Assembly (NCBI GenBank): GCA_937952995.1
Contig: CALFYB010000281.1
Location: 1-7,419 of the forward strand
Source: an uncultured Caulobacteraceae bacterium
GTDB taxonomy: Bacteria > Pseudomonadota > Alphaproteobacteria > Caulobacterales > Caulobacteraceae
Length of the DNA stretch: 7,419 bases
Direction: 5' to 3'
The translations under genes were made by a program, and so were the position numbers. Shown piece after piece: positions 1 through 6,096 of this stretch. Position 1 is the first letter of the stretch. The number at the start of each line of letters is the position of its first letter. A model generated the notes under the pieces. The model worked only from the letters and a program-made list of their open reading frames with translations, made no database searches and was not told where the DNA came from.

Positions 1-150
1 GACGTCCTGCTCGACGACCGCGGTGAACGCCCGGGCGCGATGTTTGCCGACTGGGAACTGATCGGTGTACCGCAGCGGGTGGTGTTGTCGGACCGCGGGC
101 TCAAGGAGGGTCAGGTCGAGTTGCAGGGGCGCCGCGAGGCCCAGGCCTCG
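1..150 (+). pseudogene. proS: Prolyl-tRNA synthetase C-terminal fragment (anticodon-binding domain)
   Basis: Residues 1-50 of the open frame match the end of the class II prolyl-tRNA synthetase anticodon-binding domain: VLLDDRGERPG at 2-12, then MFADWELIGVP at 14-24, then DRGLKEGQVE at 31-40 and GRREA at 43-47. In intact enzymes this stretch is followed by roughly 15-20 more residues, which are replaced here by dehydrogenase sequence. The wording (FADWELIGVP, DRGLKEG.VE) resembles the long bacterial form found in beta- and gammaproteobacteria. From memory, Caulobacterales carry a shorter form with a different ending, so the fragment may be foreign to the rest of the window. That comparison is recollection and needs a search. 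Confidence 0.8.
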
Positions 151-759
151 GTGGCTAAGATGTTCCCGACCATTAAGGACAATCCTGACTACACGGCCAT
201 CGTTGCCCAGCGCCACTATGATCGGATCATGGGCTATGTCGAAGATGCCCGGGCCAAGGGCGCGCGGATCGTGCAGATCAATCCGGCTGACGAAGATTTC
301 AGCCAGCAGGAACATCGCCGCATCCCGCCGACCCTGATCATCAATCCCACCGACGACATGAAGGTCATGCAGGAAGAGATCTTTGGCCCGGTCCTGCCGG
401 TCAAGACCTACAAGACCGTGCAAGACGCCATCGGCTATGTGAACGCCCACGACCGGCCTCTCGGCCTCTACTATTTCGGGGATGATGCGGCCGAGCGCGA
501 TTTGGTTTTGAAGTCCACGACTTCAGGCGGCGTCAGCGTCAATGACGTGGTGATGCATGTCGCTCAAGAAGAACTGCCCTTCGGCGGCGTCGGACCAGCG
601 GGCATGGGCAGTTACCACGGTCATGACGGCTTCTTAGAGTTCAGCCACAAGAAGGCAGTCTTCACCCAAATGAAGAAGGACATCGGTCCTTTGCTCCAGA
701 TGCGTCCACCCTATGGTGCGGCGATCCGCAAATATCTGGCGGGCGAACTGAAGCGGTAA
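1..759 (+). CDS. Hybrid ORF: prolyl-tRNA synthetase end joined to coniferyl-aldehyde-dehydrogenase-like C-terminus (5' partial)
   Basis: The frame is open from the first base, giving 252 visible residues and a TAA stop. Residues 1 to about 50 read as the end of a prolyl-tRNA synthetase. From about residue 51 (VAKMFPTIKDNPDYT) it reads as the last ~200 residues of an NAD(P)-dependent aldehyde dehydrogenase of the coniferyl aldehyde dehydrogenase group. Visible signs are SQQEHRRIPPTL at about 101-112, the family motif EEIFGP at 125-130, NAHDRPLGLYYFG, and the glycine-rich LPFGGVGPAGMGSYHG near the end. These enzymes are about 470 residues long. The cofactor-binding fold, the catalytic Glu and the catalytic Cys lie upstream of the junction and are absent here. 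As drawn, neither half can be an active enzyme. ATG at 40 falls inside the synthetase segment and is not a natural start. Either this is a deletion fusion or the contig is chimeric; I favour the chimera but cannot prove it. Identification of both halves is firm. Confidence 0.85.
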   Translation, partial: DVLLDDRGERPGAMFADWELIGVPQRVVLSDRGLKEGQVELQGRREAQASVAKMFPTIKDNPDYTAIVAQRHYDRIMGYVEDARAKGARIVQINPADEDFSQQEHRRIPPTLIINPTDDMKVMQEEIFGPVLPVKTYKTVQDAIGYVNAHDRPLGLYYFGDDAAERDLVLKSTTSGGVSVNDVVMHVAQEELPFGGVGPAGMGSYHGHDGFLEFSHKKAVFTQMKKDIGPLLQMRPPYGAAIRKYLAGELKR

Positions 760-764
760 AACAA

Positions 765-868
765 GGCCCCCTTCGTCGCTGCGCGCCACTTCCCCCAGAG
801 GGGGAAGATCTTGGAGTTTTAAATCTTCCCCCTCTGGGGGAAGTACCGGCGAAGCCGGGGTAGGGGGA
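765..868. repeat. Inverted pair of REP-like palindromic elements
   Basis: Two copies of one palindromic unit face each other. Bases 788-809 and 823-844 are perfect 22-bp inverted copies separated by a 13-base loop (810-822). Each arm is itself a hairpin with 8-bp stems: 789-796 pairs with 800-807 around AGA, and 825-832 pairs with 836-843 around TCT. The right unit continues into a second hairpin, CCGGC-GAA-GCCGG at 846-858, and ends in a G run. The left unit has the mirrored flank, with CCCCCT (767-772) complementary to AGGGGG (862-867). This is the look of the REP/BIME-type elements dispersed between genes in Caulobacterales and other bacteria. It lies between two convergent genes and could form a very stable RNA hairpin on either strand, but there is no U tract typical of an intrinsic terminator. 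Confidence 0.75.
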
Positions 869-873
869 AACAC

Positions 874-1416
874 CTACGGCTCCAAAACCTCGACCCGGCG
901 CAGCAGGGCCTCCATGGACCGGTCGCGCAGGCCATCGGCCTGAAGGTGGCCCACAAGGTCGGAGAGGTAGTCGATATTGCGGCCCGATAGGCCCTTGGCT
1001 CCGGCGATCAGTTGGGCTTGGTCCTCAAGGCTGAGATGCCCCGCCCACTGGGCATGTTGGCGGTCGGACAGATAGACCAGCGCCGAGGCCTTGGTTCCAT
1101 CATCGAGCCGTACCTTGGCCCAAGCTTCGAAATAGGTCTCGGTCGGCTGTTCGCGCTCTTGCAGATAGGCGTAGGTCTCGGCCCAGTCCGCAGCGGCCAC
1201 ACGAAAGGCCGCGCCACGCACCGCGCCGCCCGGCGCGAGGCCCAAAACCAGCCCCGGACGCTCATAGGTGCCGCGGTGATGGACAGAATAGATGCAAAAG
1301 GCGCGACGACGGCCATGGAGAATGGCGGCTCTTCGCTCTACAAAGGCAAAACCCGGGCGCCACATCAAGGAGCCGTAGCCAAAGACCCAGCGATCGCCCT
1401 GATCCTCTAACGCCAT
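874..1416 (-). CDS. ChaC-type gamma-glutamylcyclotransferase
   Basis: This 180-residue protein belongs to the ChaC branch of gamma-glutamylcyclotransferases. These cytosolic enzymes release 5-oxoproline from gamma-glutamyl compounds; ChaC members act on glutathione. The fold's substrate-binding loop is YGSLMW at 14-19, followed by RPGF, as is typical of ChaC. The conserved YLxxRE block is at 84-89, with E89 in the position of the catalytic glutamate, followed by TETYFEAWAKV. The C-terminal GLSGRNIDYL at 142-151 matches the family's SGxNxDYL motif. Length is normal for a short bacterial ChaC. ATG at 1414-1416 is preceded by GAAGAG only, a weak ribosome site, but no downstream start would keep the YGSL motif. 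It is divergent from the DUF2125 gene (41 bp apart) and convergent with the hybrid frame across the palindromic repeats. Confidence 0.9.
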   Translation of the reverse strand: MALEDQGDRWVFGYGSLMWRPGFAFVERRAAILHGRRRAFCIYSVHHRGTYERPGLVLGLAPGGAVRGAAFRVAAADWAETYAYLQEREQPTETYFEAWAKVRLDDGTKASALVYLSDRQHAQWAGHLSLEDQAQLIAGAKGLSGRNIDYLSDLVGHLQADGLRDRSMEALLRRVEVLEP

Positions 1417-1457
1417 CTCTTCAAACCCATTAACCGCACAAGATATTCAGGCTCACC
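1417..1457. promoter_or_regulatory. Short divergent intergenic region, promoters presumed but not resolved
   Basis: These 41 bases separate the starts of the gamma-glutamylcyclotransferase (minus) and the DUF2125-led operon (plus), so any promoter must lie here or inside the neighbouring coding sequence. I see an AT-rich GATATT at 1442-1447 but no matched -35 box, and no convincing box pair on the minus strand. AGG at 1449-1451 is a weak ribosome-binding site six bases before the ATG at 1458. Confidence 0.3.
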
Positions 1458-2495
1458 ATGCCCGACCAAGCCGCCCCTCGCAAACCCCCTCGTCGCTTTT
1501 GGCTCGTGGCCCCCTATGCCCTTCTGGCCGTGGCCTTACTCGGCTGGAGCGCCGGATGGGTCGTGCTCAAGGGCCAGATGGAGCAGCGGATGGACAAAAG
1601 CGCGGCTGATCTGCGCAGCGCTGGTTTCGACGTGGCTTGGAAAGACCGCAAGGTCGCGGGCTATCCTTTCCGTTTCTATGTGACCCTGACCGAAGCCCGC
1701 CTGCGTGAGCCATCGGGCTGGGCGCTCGACGTGCCGGTCCTGAAGGCAGAGGCCAGCGCCTTCAATATCCAGCATTGGATGCTGGTCGCCAGCGACGGCG
1801 CTGTGGTCACCCGGCCCGTTGCCGGTCCCCTGCGCGTCAGCGGCAAGGCTTTGCGAGCCAGCTTCGTGGCCACAAATGCCCCCCTGCCCCGGATTGCTGT
1901 CGAGGGAGCGCAACTGGTCTTCACTCCGGAACCGGGCGCGAAGGCCTTTGCCCTCAGCAAGGCCGAGAAGCTGGAGTTCCATCTGGTGCCCGGCGGCAAG
2001 GATGAGGCGGCACTGCTGTTTCGCATCGATGGTGGCAAGGCAGCGGCAGGTGGCCTGACAGCGCGGCTGGCGGGCGAAAAGCCGGTCTCGGTGCTGTGGG
2101 ACTCGCTGCTCAGCCAGCGCGATGCTCTGACCGGTAAGGATTGGCCGCAAGCGGTGCGCCACTGGACCGATGCGGGCGGATCGATGACCCTGCGCAAGGG
2201 CGGCGTTACCCTTGGTGATACGAGCCTTGGCATGGGCTCGGGCAGCCTGACGGTCGGGGTCGATGGGCGTCTGCGCGGCACTCTCAATACGCAAATGAAC
2301 CGAGGCTCGGGGGCTCTGCTGGCTATGGGCGAGACCGGGCTGATTGAACCGGCCGCCGCCCAGATCGCTGCCGCCGTGGTCCAAGCCCGCGAATTGACCA
2401 GCGACGGCAAGTCGGCTCAGGCGACGATCAGCTTCGAGGCCGGGCGCACGACGCTCGGTCCCGTGGCCATCGGCCCCGCCCCCAAGGTCTATTAA
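1458..2495 (+). CDS. DUF2125 family protein, membrane-anchored
   Basis: This 345-residue protein has a basic N-terminus (KPPRR), one strongly hydrophobic segment at about residues 14-37, and then a long soluble part. The pattern fits an inner-membrane-anchored or exported protein facing the periplasm. The region after the membrane segment, with AGYPFRFYVTLTEARLR followed by ALDVPVLKAEASAFNIQHWML, is the hallmark of DUF2125, a family of unknown function known to me mainly from alphaproteobacteria. The rest is beta-rich with alternating hydrophobic residues, including repeated phrases such as GPLRVSGKALRASF and GRLRGTLNTQM, resembling the AsmA-like style of lipid-facing periplasmic proteins; that likeness is only an impression. 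Its stop is one base before the next gene's ATG, which implies co-transcription with the chorismate mutase, hisC and tyrC. No function can be assigned. A 350-codon antisense frame over this gene is a compositional shadow. Confidence 0.85.
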   Translation: MPDQAAPRKPPRRFWLVAPYALLAVALLGWSAGWVVLKGQMEQRMDKSAADLRSAGFDVAWKDRKVAGYPFRFYVTLTEARLREPSGWALDVPVLKAEASAFNIQHWMLVASDGAVVTRPVAGPLRVSGKALRASFVATNAPLPRIAVEGAQLVFTPEPGAKAFALSKAEKLEFHLVPGGKDEAALLFRIDGGKAAAGGLTARLAGEKPVSVLWDSLLSQRDALTGKDWPQAVRHWTDAGGSMTLRKGGVTLGDTSLGMGSGSLTVGVDGRLRGTLNTQMNRGSGALLAMGETGLIEPAAAQIAAAVVQARELTSDGKSAQATISFEAGRTTLGPVAIGPAPKVY

Positions 2496-2496
2496 T

Positions 2497-3246
2497 ATGA
2501 GCGACGAACAGGCCATTGCCCGCGACCGCATCGACCAGATCGACGAGGCCCTGCTTCGCCTAATCGACGAGCGCGCGGGTCTGGCCATTGCCGCAGGGAT
2601 GGGTGCTGATCCCGGGCTGGAGGCCCTCGCCCTGCGACGCCTGCTGGCCCTGCCGCGCGCATCCGTTCACCGCCCCCTGATCGTGCGGGTCTGGCGCGAG
2701 CTGATGGCCGACGCGGTTCAGCGACAGGTCCCGCGCCATCTCAGCGTCTGGGGCGGCAAGGAGCCCTTGCGCACCGCAGAACTGGCTCGTCATCGCTTTG
2801 GCTCGAGCGTCTCTTTGACCATGACCGCCAAGGCCGAAGACGCGCTGGCCGCAGCCCGCACACCCGGCGGCGTCGGTATTTTAGCCCTGTCCGGCGACCA
2901 TCCCTGGTGGCTGCGTCTTCTGGCGGAACCAGCGCTGCAGGTCTTTGCCGCGCTGCCGGACATGGCCGTCCACGGCCCCCTGACCGCGCTAGCCGTCGGG
3001 CAAGTGGTCGCCGAGCCAACCGGCGGCGATGAGACCTATTGGGTCACCGATGCGGCGGGCTCTGCTGCGGCGGTGCAAGAGGCGCTGGCCAAGGACGGCG
3101 TGGCGGCGGAACTGGTCACTCAAGCCGGAGGGTTCAAACTGTTTGCCCTAGCCGGGTTCTATCAGCGCGATGATCAGCGCCTAGCCAAGGGGCCGGGACG
3201 ACTGTTCGGCGTCATAGGCGCTAGCCCCACCGCGCTCGACGTGTAA
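2497..3246 (+). CDS. AroQ-type chorismate mutase-like protein with degenerate prephenate-dehydratase-like C-terminus
   Basis: This 249-residue protein starts with the first helix of an AroQ (E. coli type) chorismate mutase: R9, RIDQIDEALLRLIDER to R26, then AIAAG. AroQ enzymes rearrange chorismate to prephenate in the cytosol. Against E. coli numbering, R9 and R26 match R11 and R28. The position of the catalytic lysine K39 is alanine (A37), the loop after helix 1 is shortened, and the R51 position appears to be leucine (L41 before E42). From about residue 80 the protein resembles a prephenate-dehydratase fold: RTAELARHRFG, a central GILALSGDHPWWLRLL where real dehydratases have an ENS-containing segment, and GGDETYWV where they carry the catalytic TRF. 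It therefore looks like a worn P-protein (PheA). The start is supported by AAGG at 2484-2487 and a one-base gap from the preceding stop. The family call is good; catalytic activity is uncertain. Confidence 0.75.
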   Translation: MSDEQAIARDRIDQIDEALLRLIDERAGLAIAAGMGADPGLEALALRRLLALPRASVHRPLIVRVWRELMADAVQRQVPRHLSVWGGKEPLRTAELARHRFGSSVSLTMTAKAEDALAAARTPGGVGILALSGDHPWWLRLLAEPALQVFAALPDMAVHGPLTALAVGQVVAEPTGGDETYWVTDAAGSAAAVQEALAKDGVAAELVTQAGGFKLFALAGFYQRDDQRLAKGPGRLFGVIGASPTALDV

Positions 3247-3281
3247 AAAAGCACCATCCTTGCCTCCCCCTATGACGAACC

Positions 3282-3285
3282 AAGG
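3282..3285 (+). promoter_or_regulatory. Ribosome-binding site favouring the hisC start at 3296
   Basis: AAGG lies ten bases before ATG 3296, similar to the AAGG nine bases before the chorismate mutase start. The alternative starts TTG 3260 and ATG 3272 have only a C/T-rich leader with no purine-rich site. Confidence 0.4.
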
Positions 3286-3295
3286 CCCCGTGACC

Positions 3296-4408
3296 ATGAC
3301 CTCGACCCCTCGCGACCCGTCCCGCCCGACCCCCAAGGCCGGTATTTTGGATATTACGGCCTACAAGCCCGGCCGTGCCCATGCCGAGGGCGTCAAGGAT
3401 CCCGTCAAGCTGTCGGCCAATGAGAACATCCTCGGCAGCAGCCCCAAGGCCCGCGAGGCCTTTGTCGAAGGCGCGATGAAGCTGCACCTCTATCCAGACG
3501 GCCGCGCCAATGGCCTGCGCGCCGCAATTGCCGAACGCTATGATCTGGACCCCGACCGGCTGACCTTTGGCTGTGGCTCGGACGAGATCTTCGCCCTGCT
3601 CAATCAGGTCTATCTGGAGCCGGGCGACAATATTGTGCAGGGCGAATATGGCTTTGCCGCCTTTGCCATCGGCGCGCGGGCCTGTCAGGGTGAAGTGCGC
3701 TTTGCCAAGGAACCGGACCTGCGCATCGATGTGGCTGAGGTTCTGGCCTGCGTCGATGATCGCACCCGCCTCGTCTTCATTGCCAACCCGTCCAACCCGA
3801 CGGGCACGTGGCTGACCGCCGAAGAGATTGGGGCCCTGCATGCGGGTCTGCCCAGCAATGTGCTTTTGGTGCTCGACGGGGCCTATGCCGAGTTCGCCAC
3901 CGATCCGGCCTATAGCGATGGTCTGGATCTGGCCCGCACCGCACCGAACGTCATCGTCACCCGCACCTTTTCCAAGATCCACGGCCTTGGCTCGCTGCGG
4001 ATCGGCTGGGGCTACGCGGCTAGCCCGATCATTGAGGCGCTGGAGCGTATCCGCCCGCCCTTCAACACCACCATTGCCGGGCAGGAGGCCGCGATTGCAG
4101 CCCTGCGAGACGATGATTTCCAAAAGGCCTCCGTGGCCCATATCGAGCAGTGGCGGCCATGGCTGTTCCAGCAGTTTGGCGGGCTGGGGCTGGAATGCAC
4201 CCCCTCGGCCGCCAACTTCCTGCTGGTCAAGTTTCCCGAGACACCCGGCAAGACGGCCATCGAGGCTGAAGCCTTTCTTGCATCACGTGGGCTTCTCGTT
4301 CGCGGCGTAGCAGGCTATGGGCTGCCGCTCTATCTGCGCATCACCATCGGTCTGGAACAGCATAACCGGGCCTTGGTCGAGGCCCTGACCGATTTTATGA
4401 ACGCCTAA
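3296..4408 (+). CDS. hisC: Histidinol-phosphate / aromatic aminotransferase
   Basis: This 370-residue protein is a fold-type I PLP enzyme of the HisC family, transferring an amino group between glutamate and imidazole-acetol phosphate in histidine synthesis; many relatives also act on aromatic keto acids. Visible motifs are LSANEN near the N-terminus, GCGSDEI, IANPSNPTG (N164-G170) for PLP and substrate, LDGAYAEF with D194 and Y197 contacting the cofactor ring, TRTFSKIHGLGSLRIGW with Schiff-base lysine K227 and phosphate-binding R235, and YLRITIG with R348 for the substrate carboxylate. All key residues are present. Start choice: ATG 3296 gives the usual HisC length and has an AAGG upstream; TTG 3260 (382 residues) and ATG 3272 (378 residues) are possible but lack a ribosome site. 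Its place between a chorismate mutase-like gene and tyrC suggests it serves tyrosine or phenylalanine transamination as well as, or instead of, histidine synthesis. Confidence 0.93.
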   Translation: MTSTPRDPSRPTPKAGILDITAYKPGRAHAEGVKDPVKLSANENILGSSPKAREAFVEGAMKLHLYPDGRANGLRAAIAERYDLDPDRLTFGCGSDEIFALLNQVYLEPGDNIVQGEYGFAAFAIGARACQGEVRFAKEPDLRIDVAEVLACVDDRTRLVFIANPSNPTGTWLTAEEIGALHAGLPSNVLLVLDGAYAEFATDPAYSDGLDLARTAPNVIVTRTFSKIHGLGSLRIGWGYAASPIIEALERIRPPFNTTIAGQEAAIAALRDDDFQKASVAHIEQWRPWLFQQFGGLGLECTPSAANFLLVKFPETPGKTAIEAEAFLASRGLLVRGVAGYGLPLYLRITIGLEQHNRALVEALTDFMNA

Positions 4409-4413
4409 GGGAG
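4407..4413 (+). promoter_or_regulatory. Strong ribosome-binding site of tyrC
   Basis: AAGGGAG overlaps the last two bases of the hisC stop codon and sits six bases before the tyrC ATG. It is the best Shine-Dalgarno match in the window and supports tight coupling of hisC and tyrC translation. Confidence 0.7.
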
Positions 4414-4419
4414 TAAGCC

Positions 4420-5352
4420 ATGGCTGGGCCGCAATTCGAACGCATCGCCGTCATCGGCTGCGGCTTGATCGGCTCGTCGCTGGTTCGGGCTGTGCGTGCC
4501 TATGGCGCGGCGGGGTCCATCGCGGTCTATGACCTTAGCCCCGTCGTGCGCGAGCGTGTTGTGGCCTTGGGCCTCGCCGATCTGGTCACAGATGACATTG
4601 CCAAGGCCGTCGAGGGTGCAGACCTGGTCGTCTTCGCCGCCCCGCCCATGGCCATTGCCGAAGCCGCCAAGCTAGCGGCACCGCACTACCGCGCAGGAGC
4701 AATCATCTCGGACGTCGGCTCGGTCAAGGGCACGATGGCCGAGGTTCTAGCCGCTGGCGCGCCAGACAATGTCTTTATCATACCCGGACACCCCATCGCC
4801 GGAACCGAGCAATCCGGGCCAGATGCGGGCTTTGCAACTTTGTTTGACGGACGTTGGGTGATCTTGACCCCCGTCAGTGATCAAAATGAGGCCTATGCCG
4901 TGGCCGTGGCCAATCTGTCGGCCTTCTGGCGCATGCTTGGCGCGCAGGTCGAGCTGATGGATGCGCGCCATCACGACATGGTTTTGGCCGTGACCAGCCA
5001 CCTGCCGCACCTGATCGCCTATAACATCGTCGGCACAGCGGCGGACCTTGAAGAGGTCACCCAGTCCGAAGTGATGAAGTTCTCTGCCGGTGGCTTTCGC
5101 GACTTTACCCGCATTGCCGCCTCGGACCCGGTCATGTGGCGCGATGTCTTCATCCTGAACAAGGATGCGGTCCTAGAGGTTCTGGGCCGGTTCACCGAGG
5201 ACCTTCAAGCCCTATCGCGCGCCATCCGCTGGGGCGAGGCCGACAAGCTGCAGGAACTTTTCACCCGCACGCGCGAAATCCGCCGGGGCCTGATCGCGCT
5301 AGGCCAAGAAGACCCAACCCCGAACTTTGGTCGCAATAAACCTAAGAGCTGA
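4420..5352 (+). CDS. tyrC: Prephenate/arogenate (cyclohexadienyl) dehydrogenase
   Basis: This 310-residue TyrA-family enzyme oxidatively decarboxylates prephenate to 4-hydroxyphenylpyruvate and/or arogenate to tyrosine. The N-terminal Rossmann fold has GCGLIGSS at 13-20 and an aspartate at the end of the second strand (D38 in AVYDLS), which points to NAD rather than NADP. DVGSVKG at 98-104 and PGHPIAGTEQSG at 122-133 form the active-site region, with H124 in the place of the conserved catalytic histidine. The helical C-terminal domain carries SHLPHLIAY at 193-201 and FRDFTRIAASDPVMWRDVF. There is no fused chorismate mutase or ACT domain, so it is the short monofunctional TyrC form common in alphaproteobacteria. 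The gene starts 11 bases after hisC. Substrate preference (prephenate or arogenate) cannot be settled by eye. Confidence 0.95.
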   Translation: MAGPQFERIAVIGCGLIGSSLVRAVRAYGAAGSIAVYDLSPVVRERVVALGLADLVTDDIAKAVEGADLVVFAAPPMAIAEAAKLAAPHYRAGAIISDVGSVKGTMAEVLAAGAPDNVFIIPGHPIAGTEQSGPDAGFATLFDGRWVILTPVSDQNEAYAVAVANLSAFWRMLGAQVELMDARHHDMVLAVTSHLPHLIAYNIVGTAADLEEVTQSEVMKFSAGGFRDFTRIAASDPVMWRDVFILNKDAVLEVLGRFTEDLQALSRAIRWGEADKLQELFTRTREIRRGLIALGQEDPTPNFGRNKPKS

Positions 5353-5355
5353 GGC

Positions 5356-6018
5356 TTAAGGATAGAGCCGCTCGGTCGTCCAGCCTTGCGCCACCTTGCC
5401 GAACACTAGCCGCTCGTGCAGGCGGAACGGCCGGTCGCGCCAGAACTCGATCGATTGGGGCTCTAGCCGGAACCCGGACCAGTGCGGCGGGCGCGGAACC
5501 TTGCCAAGGCCAAAGGACAGGCCCTGTTCGATCACCTTCTTTTCAAGCTCGAACCGGTCGGTCAGGGGCTGTGACTGGTCCGAAGCCCAGGCCCCGATCT
5601 GGCTAGCGCGGGCGCGGGTGGCGAAATAGGCGTCGGCCTCAGCATCCGTGACCGGCGTCACAGGACCGCGCACCCGCACCTGACGACGCAGAGATTTCCA
5701 GTGGAACAGCAAGGCCGCCTTGGGATTGGCCGCCAACTCGCGGCCCTTAGCGCTGGTCAGGTTGGTGTAGAAGACAAACCCTTCCGCATCGACGTCCTTC
5801 AATAGCACCATCCGCACGTCGGGCAGGCCATCTGGGTCAACCGTCGCCAAGGCCATGGCGTTGGGATCATTGACCTCCGAGGCCTTAGCCGCCTCCATCC
5901 ACTCGCCGAACAGGGCAATCGGATCGGCCTTCTCGTTCAAGGGCGGGCCAGCCTTTTCGGCGGCAGCTTCATAGTCGGCCTCGGTCGGAGAGGCGGGGAT
6001 TAGGTCTGACTGGCTCAT
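5356..6018 (-). CDS. pdxH: Pyridoxine/pyridoxamine 5'-phosphate oxidase
   Basis: This 220-residue flavoprotein oxidises pyridoxine or pyridoxamine 5'-phosphate to pyridoxal 5'-phosphate with FMN and oxygen, in the cytosol, usually as a dimer. FMN and substrate motifs are complete: RMVLLK at 69-74, FYTNLTSAKG at 83-92, FHWKSLRRQVRVRG at 105-118, SQIGAWASDQS at 139-149, then the HWSGFRLEP and RLHERL segments and a terminal RLYP like the usual RLxP end. Length is normal for the family. The N-terminal ~30 residues are a variable tail, as usual. No Shine-Dalgarno sequence is visible before the ATG at 6016-6018, while a promoter-like -10 ends only six bases upstream. It is tail to tail with tyrC with three bases between the stop codons. 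Its product is the cofactor of HisC, a plausible but unproven functional link. Confidence 0.96.
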   Translation of the reverse strand: MSQSDLIPASPTEADYEAAAEKAGPPLNEKADPIALFGEWMEAAKASEVNDPNAMALATVDPDGLPDVRMVLLKDVDAEGFVFYTNLTSAKGRELAANPKAALLFHWKSLRRQVRVRGPVTPVTDAEADAYFATRARASQIGAWASDQSQPLTDRFELEKKVIEQGLSFGLGKVPRPPHWSGFRLEPQSIEFWRDRPFRLHERLVFGKVAQGWTTERLYP

Positions 6019-6024
6019 GGCTGG

Positions 6025-6051
6025 AATATAGGCGGGTTTCGCCTAAGACAA
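6025..6051 (-). promoter_or_regulatory. Candidate housekeeping promoter of pdxH, leaderless layout
   Basis: On the minus strand, TTGTCTT (6051-6045) is followed after 12 bases by CCTATATT (6032-6025). This fits the Caulobacter housekeeping promoter pattern, TTGaCGS then 10-14 bases then GCTANAWC, with 6 of 8 matches in the -10. Only six bases separate the -10 from the ATG, so the transcript would begin at or next to the start codon. That agrees with the missing ribosome-binding site. The pattern match is by eye. Confidence 0.35.
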
Positions 6052-6096
6052 AGCCGCTTAACCGCTCGTTGACCAACTTGTCGCAATGATGGCCCG

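Noticed and set aside
40..42. ATG 40 as the start of the first gene
   Set aside because: The frame is open to base 1, and residues before this Met already match prolyl-tRNA synthetase (VLLDDRGERPG), so it is an internal Met.
788..844. Classic rho-independent terminator for the convergent genes
   Set aside because: The hairpins are strong, but neither strand has a following U tract. I kept it as a repeat that may still affect 3' ends.
634..873. 79-codon minus-strand frame across the palindromic repeats
   Set aside because: Its first part is translated repeat sequence and the rest is antisense to the dehydrogenase segment.
1485..1570. Twin-arginine (Tat) signal in the DUF2125 protein
   Set aside because: RR precedes the hydrophobic segment, but the context (PPRRFWLV) does not fit the S/T-RRxFLK pattern, and there is no clear cleavage site. 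A plain membrane anchor fits better.
1536..2588. 350-codon open frame on the minus strand over the DUF2125 gene
   Set aside because: It has no recognisable motif, is rich in Arg/Gln/His/Ala as expected of an antisense shadow in high-GC DNA, and overlaps a plus-strand gene with clear family features and operon spacing.
3221..4141. 306-codon open frame on the minus strand over hisC
   Set aside because: The plus strand encodes a complete HisC with all catalytic residues. The antisense translation is low-complexity Gly/Arg/Ala without family features.
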